Part shown: in pieces, positions 29,401-41,400 of the stretch
Numbering within the stretch: position 1 is the first letter of the stretch
How the letters are laid out: each line of letters opens with the position of its first letter
From: Tenodera sinensis
Taxonomy: Eukaryota > Arthropoda > Insecta > Mantodea > Mantidae
Direction of reading: 5' to 3'
Assembly: GCA_030765045.1 (NCBI GenBank)
Contig: CM060967.1
Span: 20,854,284 to 20,918,283 of the forward strand
DNA: 64,000 nt
Made by a program: the position numbers and the translations under genes
The notes under the pieces: model-generated
Database searches by the model: none
Seen by the model: the letters and a program-made list of their open reading frames with translations, nothing else
Told to the model about the DNA's origin: nothing

Positions 29401-32400
29401 ACAAGATAAGTTCTTTACAGAAGGATGACTGACAGTAGATCACATTTAATATTGTATGTTTCAGAATTTTAAGAAAATATAAATATACGCCCGTATATAT
29501 ACGTAAATACCATTTAAATTACAACTTTACATTATTTTTGTAGTGATTGATATTGTCCTACATTTTTATGAAATATCCTACAATTTTTACCATTGTGTCC
29601 TATATTTCCATAAAATAATCTGGTAATCCTAGGATGAGGTCCTATCTGGTTAATCAGTTACGAATTTAAAATATTTGTCAAAGTGAATACAATATGAAAA
29701 GATGCCTACATGTATTTGGCATTAATTACTTAACAAGCTTTTGCTGAAAGATATATGTTAAACATAGTGTAAAATGTAATTGATTTGTTATTACAGTATC
29801 ATGATGACACAGATCTTGGATTCAGCAGTTCCTTGGCTTGCTCTTTGGTTTTACTTTTGTTAATTGGAGGCCTCCAGGCTGTGATATTACCCCGAACAAT
29901 CATCTTGCTTTTGCTGTTCCTGACTGCATTTATTTGGGTTTCTGTGGTTCTGATGTTACTCCTGGCAGTCCGCCTGCGCTGGATTCTCTGGGATATTTCT
30001 CAGAGCTTTGTTCTGCGACTTGCCATCACGGTTTTTACCATTGTGCTCATTTATACAGTAGCCCAAGTAAATGTTGTAAGTATCATATTGATTTACTCTT
30101 TTTTCAAATAAGTTATTAATAGACTATAGATTTAAACTTACAAACATTTCATAAGGTTATATAGTAACTTTATTAATATGTATATAAGTTTGTATATAAC
30201 TTACCTTAGGTCTCACTTAGAGTACAGGTTATATGGTATTTTATTTACTTGCCCCAAAGGGGGTGTTATAGTGAGACACAAAATCAAAATATCCTGAGAG
30301 GCAGATTCAGAACTGAAAAATTCAGTGCCATAGCCGGAATTTGAACCATGGATCTTCCACTTCAAGTGCATCTGCTGTAACCACTGAGCTACCATGGCAA
30401 CTTGCCAGTATGACATTAAATTCCCCAACTGATATTTTCCCAGTAGACCGCAAGGGAATCTCACATCTGAGATAAGTACCCCAAGGGTGACTTACAATTG
30501 TAAGTACTTTATGTCCTGGTTTATCTAAAGGTTATTCACTCATGTGCCGTTTGGTGTTTTTATCTGTCTGCGTTTTTAGTTGCCATTTTAAACTTCACAT
30601 TTTAGGCAGTTTTTAGGCGAGTTTTAGATTTTTTATTTTCTGACCTAGGGCCCAAATGACCTATAAGCTGTACGGAATAAGAAGGCACATGAGGCGGAGC
30701 TAGAAGAAGGTGTGTGAGAGCAAGTAGCCAATCCTAGAGAGGCGACGTTGTCCAGTTCGTTAACGCGCTGCCTAGCGCAATATTTGGTTTTCACTTTTCT
30801 CTTTGCGCTCAACAAATCCAGCAACGGCTCATTATTACAAAGAATTCCATTGAAAAGAGCTAGAAATTTTGAAGCTGACTGTCCAAGAAGCAAAATTTTA
30901 GGTGGCCTGTAGCCCAAGATATGATCAATTGAATAAACACTGCGCTCAGCGATAACAAACAACACTTGCCTTGCATCATAATAATTGTTTGTCTTCGGAA
31001 TGGGCGAGATATCTGCAAGAAACGGAATTTAGTTTATTCTTATGAATGTTCCAAGGCTGACGTATATGTGCAGTGTAACGTGTGTCTAATAATTACTGTA
31101 ACTCGTTTTGTTGTTCACAAATATGTCATTATCAAAACCTGGTACAAGTGGCTTACAGGCGAGTAGATCGAAAGGAAAAGTACTACACTCAGATGCACGG
31201 GCTATTATTTTCAAAGTTTACACCTTTTTAAAAGAATTGTCCTCAGAAGAAGTGCGTGCGAACATTGCATTTAAACCGAGTCGGGCGCTAACAGCTAAGG
31301 CGTGCAATGTAAGTGAACATTCAGTGTCGCGTATAGTGCAACAAGGTAAAACAACCTCCTCAGAATCATGGCGGCCCTTGTTTAAATCCCCCGGAAAACA
31401 CCGTAAGACAGAAAAACGGGTTTCGAATCTGGACGACTTTCAGAAAGACGTTCTGCGTCGATCCATTTTCCAAATGTATGATAACGGTGAATATTCTACT
31501 ATTAAAAAGCTCGTTCGCTTAATGAGGGATAAAATAGGTTATAAAGGTTCCACAACATCTTTGGGGTTAAAATTAAAAGAAAATATTTCCGGGCTTTCGC
31601 TCTGATAACTTACAAATTGCATCATAAGGAACATTTAAGTGCTGAAATATGTCTAAAATACACAACCGAGAAGGCCACACAGGAATATTACCCGTAAAAG
31701 GTTGCTTGAAATTCTGCTTAGTCATTTGTTGTTGATTAATGTAGATTTTCACTTAGAATACCTAATAAACTTATTAACATGACACTCCGCAGAGACACTA
31801 AATTGAGAAAAAAAATGACAAATGCCTATCAGAAAATGTTTCAAATTGCGCAACTATGATCACACTTTCACTCCGACAGTAAAAATATTTACACGAAAAC
31901 GTTCCTAGAGAATCGGATGTAATAAAAAACTTAAGAAGTCAATAGGCCCAATTTTCAGCTTGAAAGATGTGAACTCCGTTGAAACATTAGATTGCAAACG
32001 AAAATTGTCTGCTTAGATGAGGAATTTATATTTGAAGCAAATTACAGGATTAGAGAGCCTATTGTCTCATTTTAAAGAGATTGAAATTGTTATGACAGGT
32101 TTTAAATGTGCACCTTGCAATCCTTCACCATCCTCGCTGCTGTCTACCGGTAACGCTCACATGCTTATCTCCCCTCTCTTTCTTTCGCACAGCGATATGA
32201 GCCGGCAACAGCGCTCCATAGCTGAGTAGGGATTGGAGCTACTCATGTGCCTTCTTATTTCGTGCTCCCTTTAGTTGTCGACGGGCCCCTAAACTCCATT
32301 CATCCATCCATCCATCTAAAGGTTATTTAATTAAACCTGGAACATAAAGAACTTAGGATTGGGCTACTTATCTCAGATGTGAGATCACCTTGTGGTCTAT

Positions 32401-35400
32401 TGGGAAAATACGAACCGGTTGGGGACTTTTCATACTGGCAAGTTGCCATGGTAGCTCAGTGGCTAGAGCAGACATGCTTGAAGTGGAAGATTTGTGGTTT
32501 AAATCCTGACTATGGCATTGAATTTTTGAGTCCTGATTCTACCTCTCAAACATTGTCCACATGTGGCTTGTGTGTGTTTAAAACCATCAGTAAGTTGCTT
32601 GGCATAAAATAACAGTTACAGAAAACTAACCCTTAGTGCAACAGCCCTGATGGGCCAAGGCTTGCCACCTGGCCACTGCACCCCCACCTCTGCCCACTAT
32701 AGGCATCATGAGTGGGGTGCAGTACTGGAGGGTGGGACATTGTTAGCAACCTGAGCCCTCCCAACTGTTTATGTGGCCTTCACAACTTGGGACCACTAGT
32801 TCTTTATCAAGTAACTCTTCAACTGGCCCCTCTGGGACCTAACGAGGCTGTGTGCACCCTGTGTCAGACCTCCCAGTGGGGGAAAAATCCCCACGCCAAT
32901 ATACTGGGGAAGGAACCTGGATCCTCCACGCCAGAAACATCTTCAAGGGATACCAGGCGGGCAGAAGTCATCTTGGCCCGCCTGAGAATAAGTCACGCGC
33001 GCATCACGCATGGACCATATCTGCGTGGTGAGCTGGCGCCGGTATGTTCCACCTATGGCATTCAGCTCTCTGTGACCCATGTCCTAGTTGATTGCCCACG
33101 CTACAATCGTGAGCGCCAGTTGTTTGGCCTGGGTTCTACTTTAAAGTCGATGTTAGGCGACAACCCGGTAGCTGTGGATTCAGTGCTGCGGTTTGTCGGC
33201 AGAATTGGCTTTGGTAAGCAAGTTTAAATTTTATTTCATGGTTTTACTTTTTACCTTTTACATTTTATCTGCTTATCTTTTTAGATCACTTTACATGTTT
33301 TAACTGTTTTGAGCTAACCTTTTAGACAAGTTTGAAGTCTTAACTGTTTTAGCGTTTATCTGTTTTTGCTTCCGTTTTAATATTTAACTTTGAGTTTTAA
33401 GTGGTGGTGAGTTTTATCCGTTTTTTATCTTTTGACTTGGGGCTCTAATGACCTAGCTGTCAACGGGCCCTTAAACCCTAATCACTCACTCACTCACTCC
33501 ACGCCAGAGGCAAGCATGCTACCACTGCGCTAAGGAGGTGGTCTAAAATAACAACTACTATCAAAATATCCTGCAGTTATACAGTTATTTTAAAAATGCA
33601 TAAATGTTACTTAACAAAAGGGAATGAAAAGCAAAGTAATTACAGTTTAATGAATTAACATTATCAGTTGTCTTTCAAATCAAATTATAAATATGACCAT
33701 GGAGATCAAAGCTACAGATATGTAATTTAAACAATAATTAAAAGTTTAAAAAATTAGAGTGTTTAAGCTGCACAGAAGATAAACATTTCTTTAGTAAAAC
33801 TATTGTCACCAAAACCACATATAATCAGAGGCAGGTATTTATGGAGATCACAATAATCACCACATGTATGATACACTACTGTTTCTTATAAATATCCATG
33901 AATTAGGGATTTCTAAAGCTAATTTACAAATAAAATAATCACGATAAATCATGAATTGGGACCGTAATAGTGAAATGTTAACAAAATCATGAATTATCGC
34001 AATTTGTTTATTTTATAACAAATTTTATAGCATACAATAATAACTAAGCATCATCACTCAACATCAATTATTATTTATTTCTTAGCAGTTGAATTTTTAT
34101 AAGAAAATTCTAAGAATTCCAAGAATTGGGAGTGCTGATTTTGTTAAGGACAGCGAGGTAGCTACTGCCTGCAGTCCATTTTGGTATGTGAGTGGGGATG
34201 AAAGGGATGTTTCCGACCAAAAACGATACAATGTGTTTCATGGACCCGACCATTTGTATTGTTTGAGATGTATGAGTGTGAAGATGGGTGATACATCCAT
34301 TCAAGTTTCCACTAAATCGCTTGCAGAACAACATAGCAGTGAAGGATTTTATTGTAGTGATAGAGTACTATTTTGCAACATTAGAATAGATTATAAGTGC
34401 AGTGACACCTGTTCTAAGTATGCTTTCCACACACACTGTAGTAAGCAAGAATGCGTTTACTGATTCACCTTCTGAAGGATCTAATGATGCAACAATGACA
34501 TTGGTAATAAAATGACCCAAAAGATCAGCTGAACTCGTTGATTGAAATACAGATCTCTATTTAATAATGTTTAAAATAATGTAAATTTATGCTTTATATG
34601 GTAATCTATTTATAGCATTGTAAATATATTCATAATTTCAATTTAGCCATTAAAATATATATTAATATAGTAATACAAATACAAAAATAATTCAATTTCC
34701 ATCAATCTCCTTCAAAAGCATAAAACAATCTCCACTTTCACCAATAACAAAAAACACAAGTGAGAGAATTAATCTCCATAAACACCTGCCTCTGCATATA
34801 ATGCATGCTCTTGCATAAGCCTCTAGTGACCTGTTTGAATGTGATTTTTTGAGTCACTTTTTTTTACACTCACCTTCACTTAAGAACTGAAATGTTTTAA
34901 AATGTGAAAAGGATGACTCAAGTGACTCAAAAAATCAAACATGAAGAACACTTCACTGTTAATAGTGTTTCTATTTTTAATTTTCTCTAGTGACTTGTTT
35001 ATCAACTTCGTGTATAGTATATAGCAGTACTATTACCTGATGATTTGCTGTTACAGTTCACTTGTCGCTGGGATTTGCAGTGCATACTTCATTCAACAGC
35101 AAATGTGACATTGGATACAGCAACCTATCATGACCATCGTGCCTGTCCCTTGCCGCAGTATATTATCCTTTCATGCACCCTTGGTTATTTGGCTGTGGCC
35201 GTGTTCCTTCGTCTCCCCATCATAGTGAAGGGGAGTCTGCTAATTCTTATGGCAACCATTTATATATTGCTCATAGAATTATCACACGCAGCTCTCTTTC
35301 ATTGTTATGATCAACGAGTAAGGTAAGTCTGTGCACTCAGCTTTATATGCTAAGATGGCATATTTGTCACCAACTGTTGTAGTAAGGTTTTATAACAATA

Positions 35401-38400
35401 AGCAAAGAATAGCAGTTTGTCTTTGAGGTTATAATACTCAAACAATTAAATTTACTTTGTAGAATTGTCAAAATGTATATGGATAAGAATTCATTGTGCA
35501 TTCTTGGACTGCAGCTAAGTACCTGAGTAGAAGAGAACTGGCATTAAAAGCTTAAGAAGGTCTGTAGCATTAAAACTTCCAATGTAATTGAACCTCCATT
35601 TTTAGGTTTGAAAGCTCCTTGTGGTTTATCAGGAAAATGAGTCAGTTGGGGAAACAAATGTCATGTTCTACACTAGCTCAGTGGTTAGAGCAAACGCATG
35701 GAAACCAGAAGATCTGTGGTTTTCAAATCCTGGCTATGGCATTGAATTTTTCACTCTGATTCTACCCTTTAAACTTTGCCCTACACACAGCTCATGTGAG
35801 AAAACAATTATTTTCCATTCCATTTTTAGGTTTGTACACAGTCAGTCTAAGGAAGAGCCATTTCTATGCATCAGTTTCTGTCAGTATTTAAATAGAAGTC
35901 CATTAATAAAGCACTTACATCAGCAAGCTGCATTTGAGATCTCGGACAGTTGAGTTCACCTTGGAAGCTGTACGTGAACATGCTTGTGCATACATGAATG
36001 AGATAAGGAGGAGAAAATTACCTCAAGAAATTTTTACATCAGACAGCAAAATTGAAGAATAACATTGACTCAATTTAATTATAATAATTATATCCTTATA
36101 ACCCTTTTAACTTTGTTAATGCAAGAGCTTCACATTCCAACTCATGGTTTACAAACTTGTTCGTTTTATTTTCATTTCAATTGTTTTTAGTTTCTTTTAA
36201 GCTCTAAATTTTTTCACTAAGCATTGTACCTATGTTATGTTCATGAAGTCACATGACCCAATTCAATGTTATTTACTTGTTATTTATCATTACATTAATG
36301 TTATAAATGACCTGTATAGCTTTTTACCTGGTCAGTCAAAATAAGTATTAAAAAGACAGATAAAAAGGCTTCATTACTTGTTCATGTAATGGTAGCCATG
36401 GTAGCTCAGTAGAAGAGCATCAGAATAGAAAGTTCTTAGATAATAAGATCGACAGGGTACGGCACAAATCAGAGTTATGTGATAATGGTACTCTGAAACA
36501 TGGCTAGCATCGTATTGCATCATTATATAACTGTATATTTTGTATGAATTTAACAAGCAATGTTCTGGTTTCTTAGAATATGGATACATTAGACAATTGT
36601 AATTTTACCTCATTGGACCATGACTGGACCACGAGAATCAGCTGATTCAAGTTTGCGCCACAGCCTGTCTATCTCCTTAGCACTGGAAAGTTATAGGTTT
36701 TTAAAAATCTGATTAGCACTTCAGTGTACTGCACCTTTATATGTACTTAAAATGAAATGTGTAAAAGTTTAATGAAAGTGTATCTCTTTTAAGTTCATGT
36801 AGATAAAAGAATAAGCTTTTGTAAAAATAGTTTGTAGAAGAGTAAGTAGAAAAAATCATATGGATGCAACATGTCAGATTTTTAATTTTAATATCAAAAG
36901 TCAAACGAACTGCTTTCTTTTTGTACACTTAGGTAAAACTATATTTGTTTTTTATGAATGAAAGGAAGACCAATAGAAATTCTTTTAAGAATTAAATGCA
37001 GATACAATTGCTTATTTATACACAAATATATGCAGCTAAAAGCCACAATGATAAACATACTTTAAATATATAGCCCTGACATAACAATGGGCTGCAATAG
37101 GAGTGGCCTAAAAGCCTCCTAAATAATAAATGTATAGAGTTTCTGCAAAGGAAAATCTACCTTGTGGAATAATGAAAATGAAATATAAGGAAGGAATAGA
37201 ATGAAAGGAGGAATTAAAAGAAATAAAACTCTACCTAAGTTTATTTTCCTCATACTAAGAAGTTAATCTATTCTTCCAAGGAAGGATACAAGAGTGCTTG
37301 TCATTTACAAATTATTGCTAGATACTGTTTTTATATTTTGTATATAGTATTGTTTCTTTATAGTCTTGTAATAGTTCTTGCAAATGGTAAATAATCAAAT
37401 TATATGAAAACTGTGTTTGCATTTTTTTCAGTTCTGTTGTGCCACAGCATGTGTTAGGAGTTGTATATGTGCTCATGTTCTTATTGGCTGTTGTAATACA
37501 TGGAAGACAAGTAGAATGGACTGCACGACTGGATTTTCTTTGGCAAATTCAGGTAAACATTTTTAGTCCTTATATGCTGTGAATTATTTGACATGTTTGA
37601 AATAAGAAAATTTGGGTTTAAAAGCAAGATATTGTAGCACAAAATGCAAGACAATTAGAACAACAGTGGTACTTATTACTATCTTTACTATTTTAATACA
37701 AGGAGTAGTTCCAGTAACACCTATAACTGTGCTATACATTGGGAGTGTCATAATCTGATTGGTTGATTTGTTAATAGTATATGAAAACAAACTGTATGGC
37801 CATGCAAGTAACTAAAATTTAATGCTTCCTCATATTTCCTGAAACATAGAAGAAGTTGCATTAGAAATGTTCAATTCAAGAATAATTTGTCAAGGGAATT
37901 TAAATGTTTACACTTATGTATGTAAAAAAAAGATTGAGTCCATTAGGATAGCAGAATATTTCTAAGGCCTGCATTGTGTTGCAACATGGTTTACACAAGT
38001 GGATATTTCCAACATGCAGCTGAGTTTACTGACGGTCTGTTCCTTATGCTGTCATTTGTCCGACACACAAATAGGGTGTGTCTTTGAATCACCACTCACA
38101 TTTGTATTTGTGAGTATGTATACAAATGCAAGTCATCAATTGTTTTGATCATTTCAAAACGTTCATCAAATGGTAGGAAAAACCAAAGTGTCAGTCGCCC
38201 ACAGCTGCATATGGCTTTTTAATGAATGAAGGAAGAGAAATCTTGACTGCAGCGCTACAGCAGCAAAATATTTAAACGGTACTTACTTTAAAAACACGCC
38301 TAATCGATTTTAATTTTAGGAATTTGGCAAATATACATATAGTAACAAACATGTTTTTAGGAAACTGCAGTGTACTTTTTTTTTTGACACAACTACCAAT

Positions 38401-41400
38401 CAACCCATCATGTTGTATTGTAATAGATTGCTGTGAATGATTATGAGAAAAGAATATGTATTTAAGTTTTGGAATGTAGAAAAATATGTTATAAGACTGT
38501 ACTTAAATAACTTGTACTAGAAAGGCATTTTTAATACTTGGCTAATAATTCCTTTTGTTGTATTCCAGGCAAATGAAGAAAAGCGTGAAATGGATGCCCT
38601 GCAGCATAGCAACAAGCGAATTCTGTTCAATCTCCTTCCAGCGCATGTAGCGACACACTTCTTAGATAACCAGTTTCGCAGTAATATGGTAAAACTTTTG
38701 TTCTAGAAAAGATTTAGAATACTAAAAGTTACCAATATCTATTTTATATTCAAAATAAACTTAGTGATGCCTCACTACTTGACATACAAGAAATAAACAA
38801 AATAAATGCAGCTTATGAATAATACATTTTATTTCCAGATTAAAGTAGTTTTATTATTATATCATTATAGAAATATATTTATATATTTGTAATTCCATTT
38901 TTGAATTCTGAATGTTAGACATTAAAGACAAAATGTTCTGTTATTACTGGTGCTGCAGAACTAAGAGGAAAAACATGTATATTACCTTTTTTGAAAGAAG
39001 AGATTGTAAAAAAACTCCTTTTGCCTTGCTTCAAATACACAGCAAGTAACAAAAATAACTGGTCAGGAAAATACTTTCAGAAGAAAGTTATAAAAAGTTT
39101 GCCTGAATATTCAAGATAGCAAGATAAAAAAGTGTCAAAAAACGGGAGCCCAAACAATAGATGCATTACCAAGGAGTTTGTAATGTATAGAGGAACATGA
39201 CAGGAATCAAATTGAATGGCTACTATTAATAGTTGAGTACTTAATGTTGGTCAGTGCAACTAAAAGGTAATTTCAAGAAAGATTGAGTGTTATATCTGCA
39301 ATTACTGTGTGCCTTGGCAATTAGGTTAAATGCAGCAAATGTGTTAAGAAATCACATATTAACTGTAACGAAAATTATAGCACCATATGACAGCAGCCAT
39401 TTAAGTTGTGACAATCTGTAATACCAAAACTGCACATACAACTGCACGTACTTTATTACAAACTCTTTGTGAATTGGCTTAAAAAGAAAAACAAATAGGA
39501 ACAACAGGTGTTTTAAGTTAGTTTGAATAGAACAGCATTTATCAGATCCAAATCCAAAGATTCTAAAACATAATTTCAGTAAACATGAAACAAGTATGAG
39601 GATGATCCCAGAAATAATCGCTACTGTTTATTTTTTCTGTCCACTTAATCTGCATTGTTAAAACTGTAGCCCTTGGTGTTTGAGTATTTCCTAACATTTT
39701 AACTCTTGGATGCCAAGAGTAGGTATATGCAGATGACATTTTTCCTGCACTAGACAGGAAGTTTGTGAATGATGCAATAATATACTGAAATTACAGATAT
39801 ATAAGCAAAATTTAAAATAGAAACAAAATCCAGTAACATGCTTCCCATTCTTAACATAAAAGTCATGAAGAATCAGAATAAAAAGTTTTGGCATCCACAA
39901 AAAAAGACACAGACACAGATAACTACATTATAAATGTAGTCTCTGTCCTCTATGTGATCTGCAAGAGGAAATGGACCGAGACCACCTTCAAATATGCCCG
40001 GCGATTTCTAACACCCCATCCATCAGTGAAAAATATTGGAGAGCAAGAGGATTAATGACTTCATTGTCAGAAATCCAGCATTAGCTAACAAAAACAACAT
40101 TATAAATGACAGCTACAACCCAAGGGAATACAAATATGCAGAAATAAACAGCTTAACCTACAGATTCGTAAACATAATTATGAATATACAAGAGTAAAAA
40201 AAAAAAAAAAATTTTTGGCAACAGTACTTAAAAATGGCTTCATCAGAGTGACTGTAGACTGGAAGATAAAGAAATCACCACACTAAGCAACATAAAAGAA
40301 ACCAAAAGTTTTAATAAAAGCGGTTGCAGAGTAATGTATTTCATCGCATAATTGTTGCCTTCACATAATGGTCACACCTTAACTTATAGACAATCAATTA
40401 GGAACATAGGTAAGTATTCCACGCATAACCATTGTATTAATATTCCAGGTGCTCACTATCAAGAAATATTGAAAAATAATGTGCCATCACTACAACCTTG
40501 AGTACCGTTAGTCCGTCCATCAGATTTATGATAGAGGGTAGGAATGCAGCATATTCCGACGGTCGGTGCTGAACCAATGTTCCTCTTCGTAAAGTCATTG
40601 ATATATCATATATCAATGCAATACATCACTGCTGTCCATGTTGATCCATCAGCTTGTTGAGATGGTGGCTAGCTCATAAATGAATTTGATTGATTCAAGC
40701 ATCTAAGATGTAGGAATTAGCAGAGCAGTAAGCGAATGGAGCAGCAAGGGGTGCAAACTGTTTTATATGTGGTTATCTTGCGCCAAGTCAATAACTGTCT
40801 TATTCTTCAATTGTGAGTAGTTGTTTCTTTCCATAGTTATTCTTTTGTGAAACACGGTATAGGGAAATACAGAAATTGTCATTTACACACTATCCAAGAT
40901 GCTCTTTCCATGGTCCTAAAACCTGAAAGAGTTTAAGAGTTGCACAATAATGGATATTCTTTTGAGTTCGATTTTTTGAGTCACATTCACCTTCACTTTA
41001 AAACATTGGAAAAACTGAAACATTTTCAGGATCATATGGATATTGTGTTTCATAGATAGCAATCTGATAATATCACCTCTAATTAAAACGTACATGCATT
41101 TCAATTGTACCTTAAATAGTTTTGTAAATAAAGATGATTTTTAGTTCAATGAATACAAAATCACCTTTTTTTTTATTTATTTATTTTTTTTTTTTTAATT
41201 GGAGTAGGTGTTTGCATTGTGGTTTCAGTGTCAGTTACTACAATAGTCGCTGAAAGTTAACATAACCATTCTTAAATAATTTACTCTTCACAGAATGATT
41301 GCAGTATATAATTTTACTTAAAAGAAGGCATAAAACATGGGATGATTATGTGATAGAACACAGTATTTTTTATCCAAAGATCATCAGTTGAAAGAGAAAC

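Larger units (their letters stand above)
30523..32327 (+). mobile_element. LINE-B 3' tail split by a Tc1-type element
   Basis: A 14-bp duplication ATCTAAAGGTTATT (30523-30536 and 32314-32327) bounds an insertion. Its outer parts, 30537-30661 and 32274-32313, join into a LINE-B 3' end (GGGCCCAAATGACC then GTTGTCGACGGGCCCCTAAA) with a (CATC)n tail, compare 33430-33496. The inner 1.6 kb is a separate transposon. Confidence 0.85.

Noticed and set aside
30327..30398. Minus-strand tRNA gene of 72 nt
   Set aside because: The same core recurs inside a longer repeat with shared leader; anticodon arm pairing is poor.
30645..30965. Minus-strand 106-codon gene
   Set aside because: It lies over the terminal repeat and 5' non-coding part of a Tc1-type element and has no recognisable domain.
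32712..33227. 171-codon gene
   Set aside because: Its first part is SINE sequence and its second part a LINE insert, separated by a target-site duplication.
39597..39640. Mariner end (GATGATCCCAGAAATAATCG)
   Set aside because: No matching inverted end or transposase nearby.
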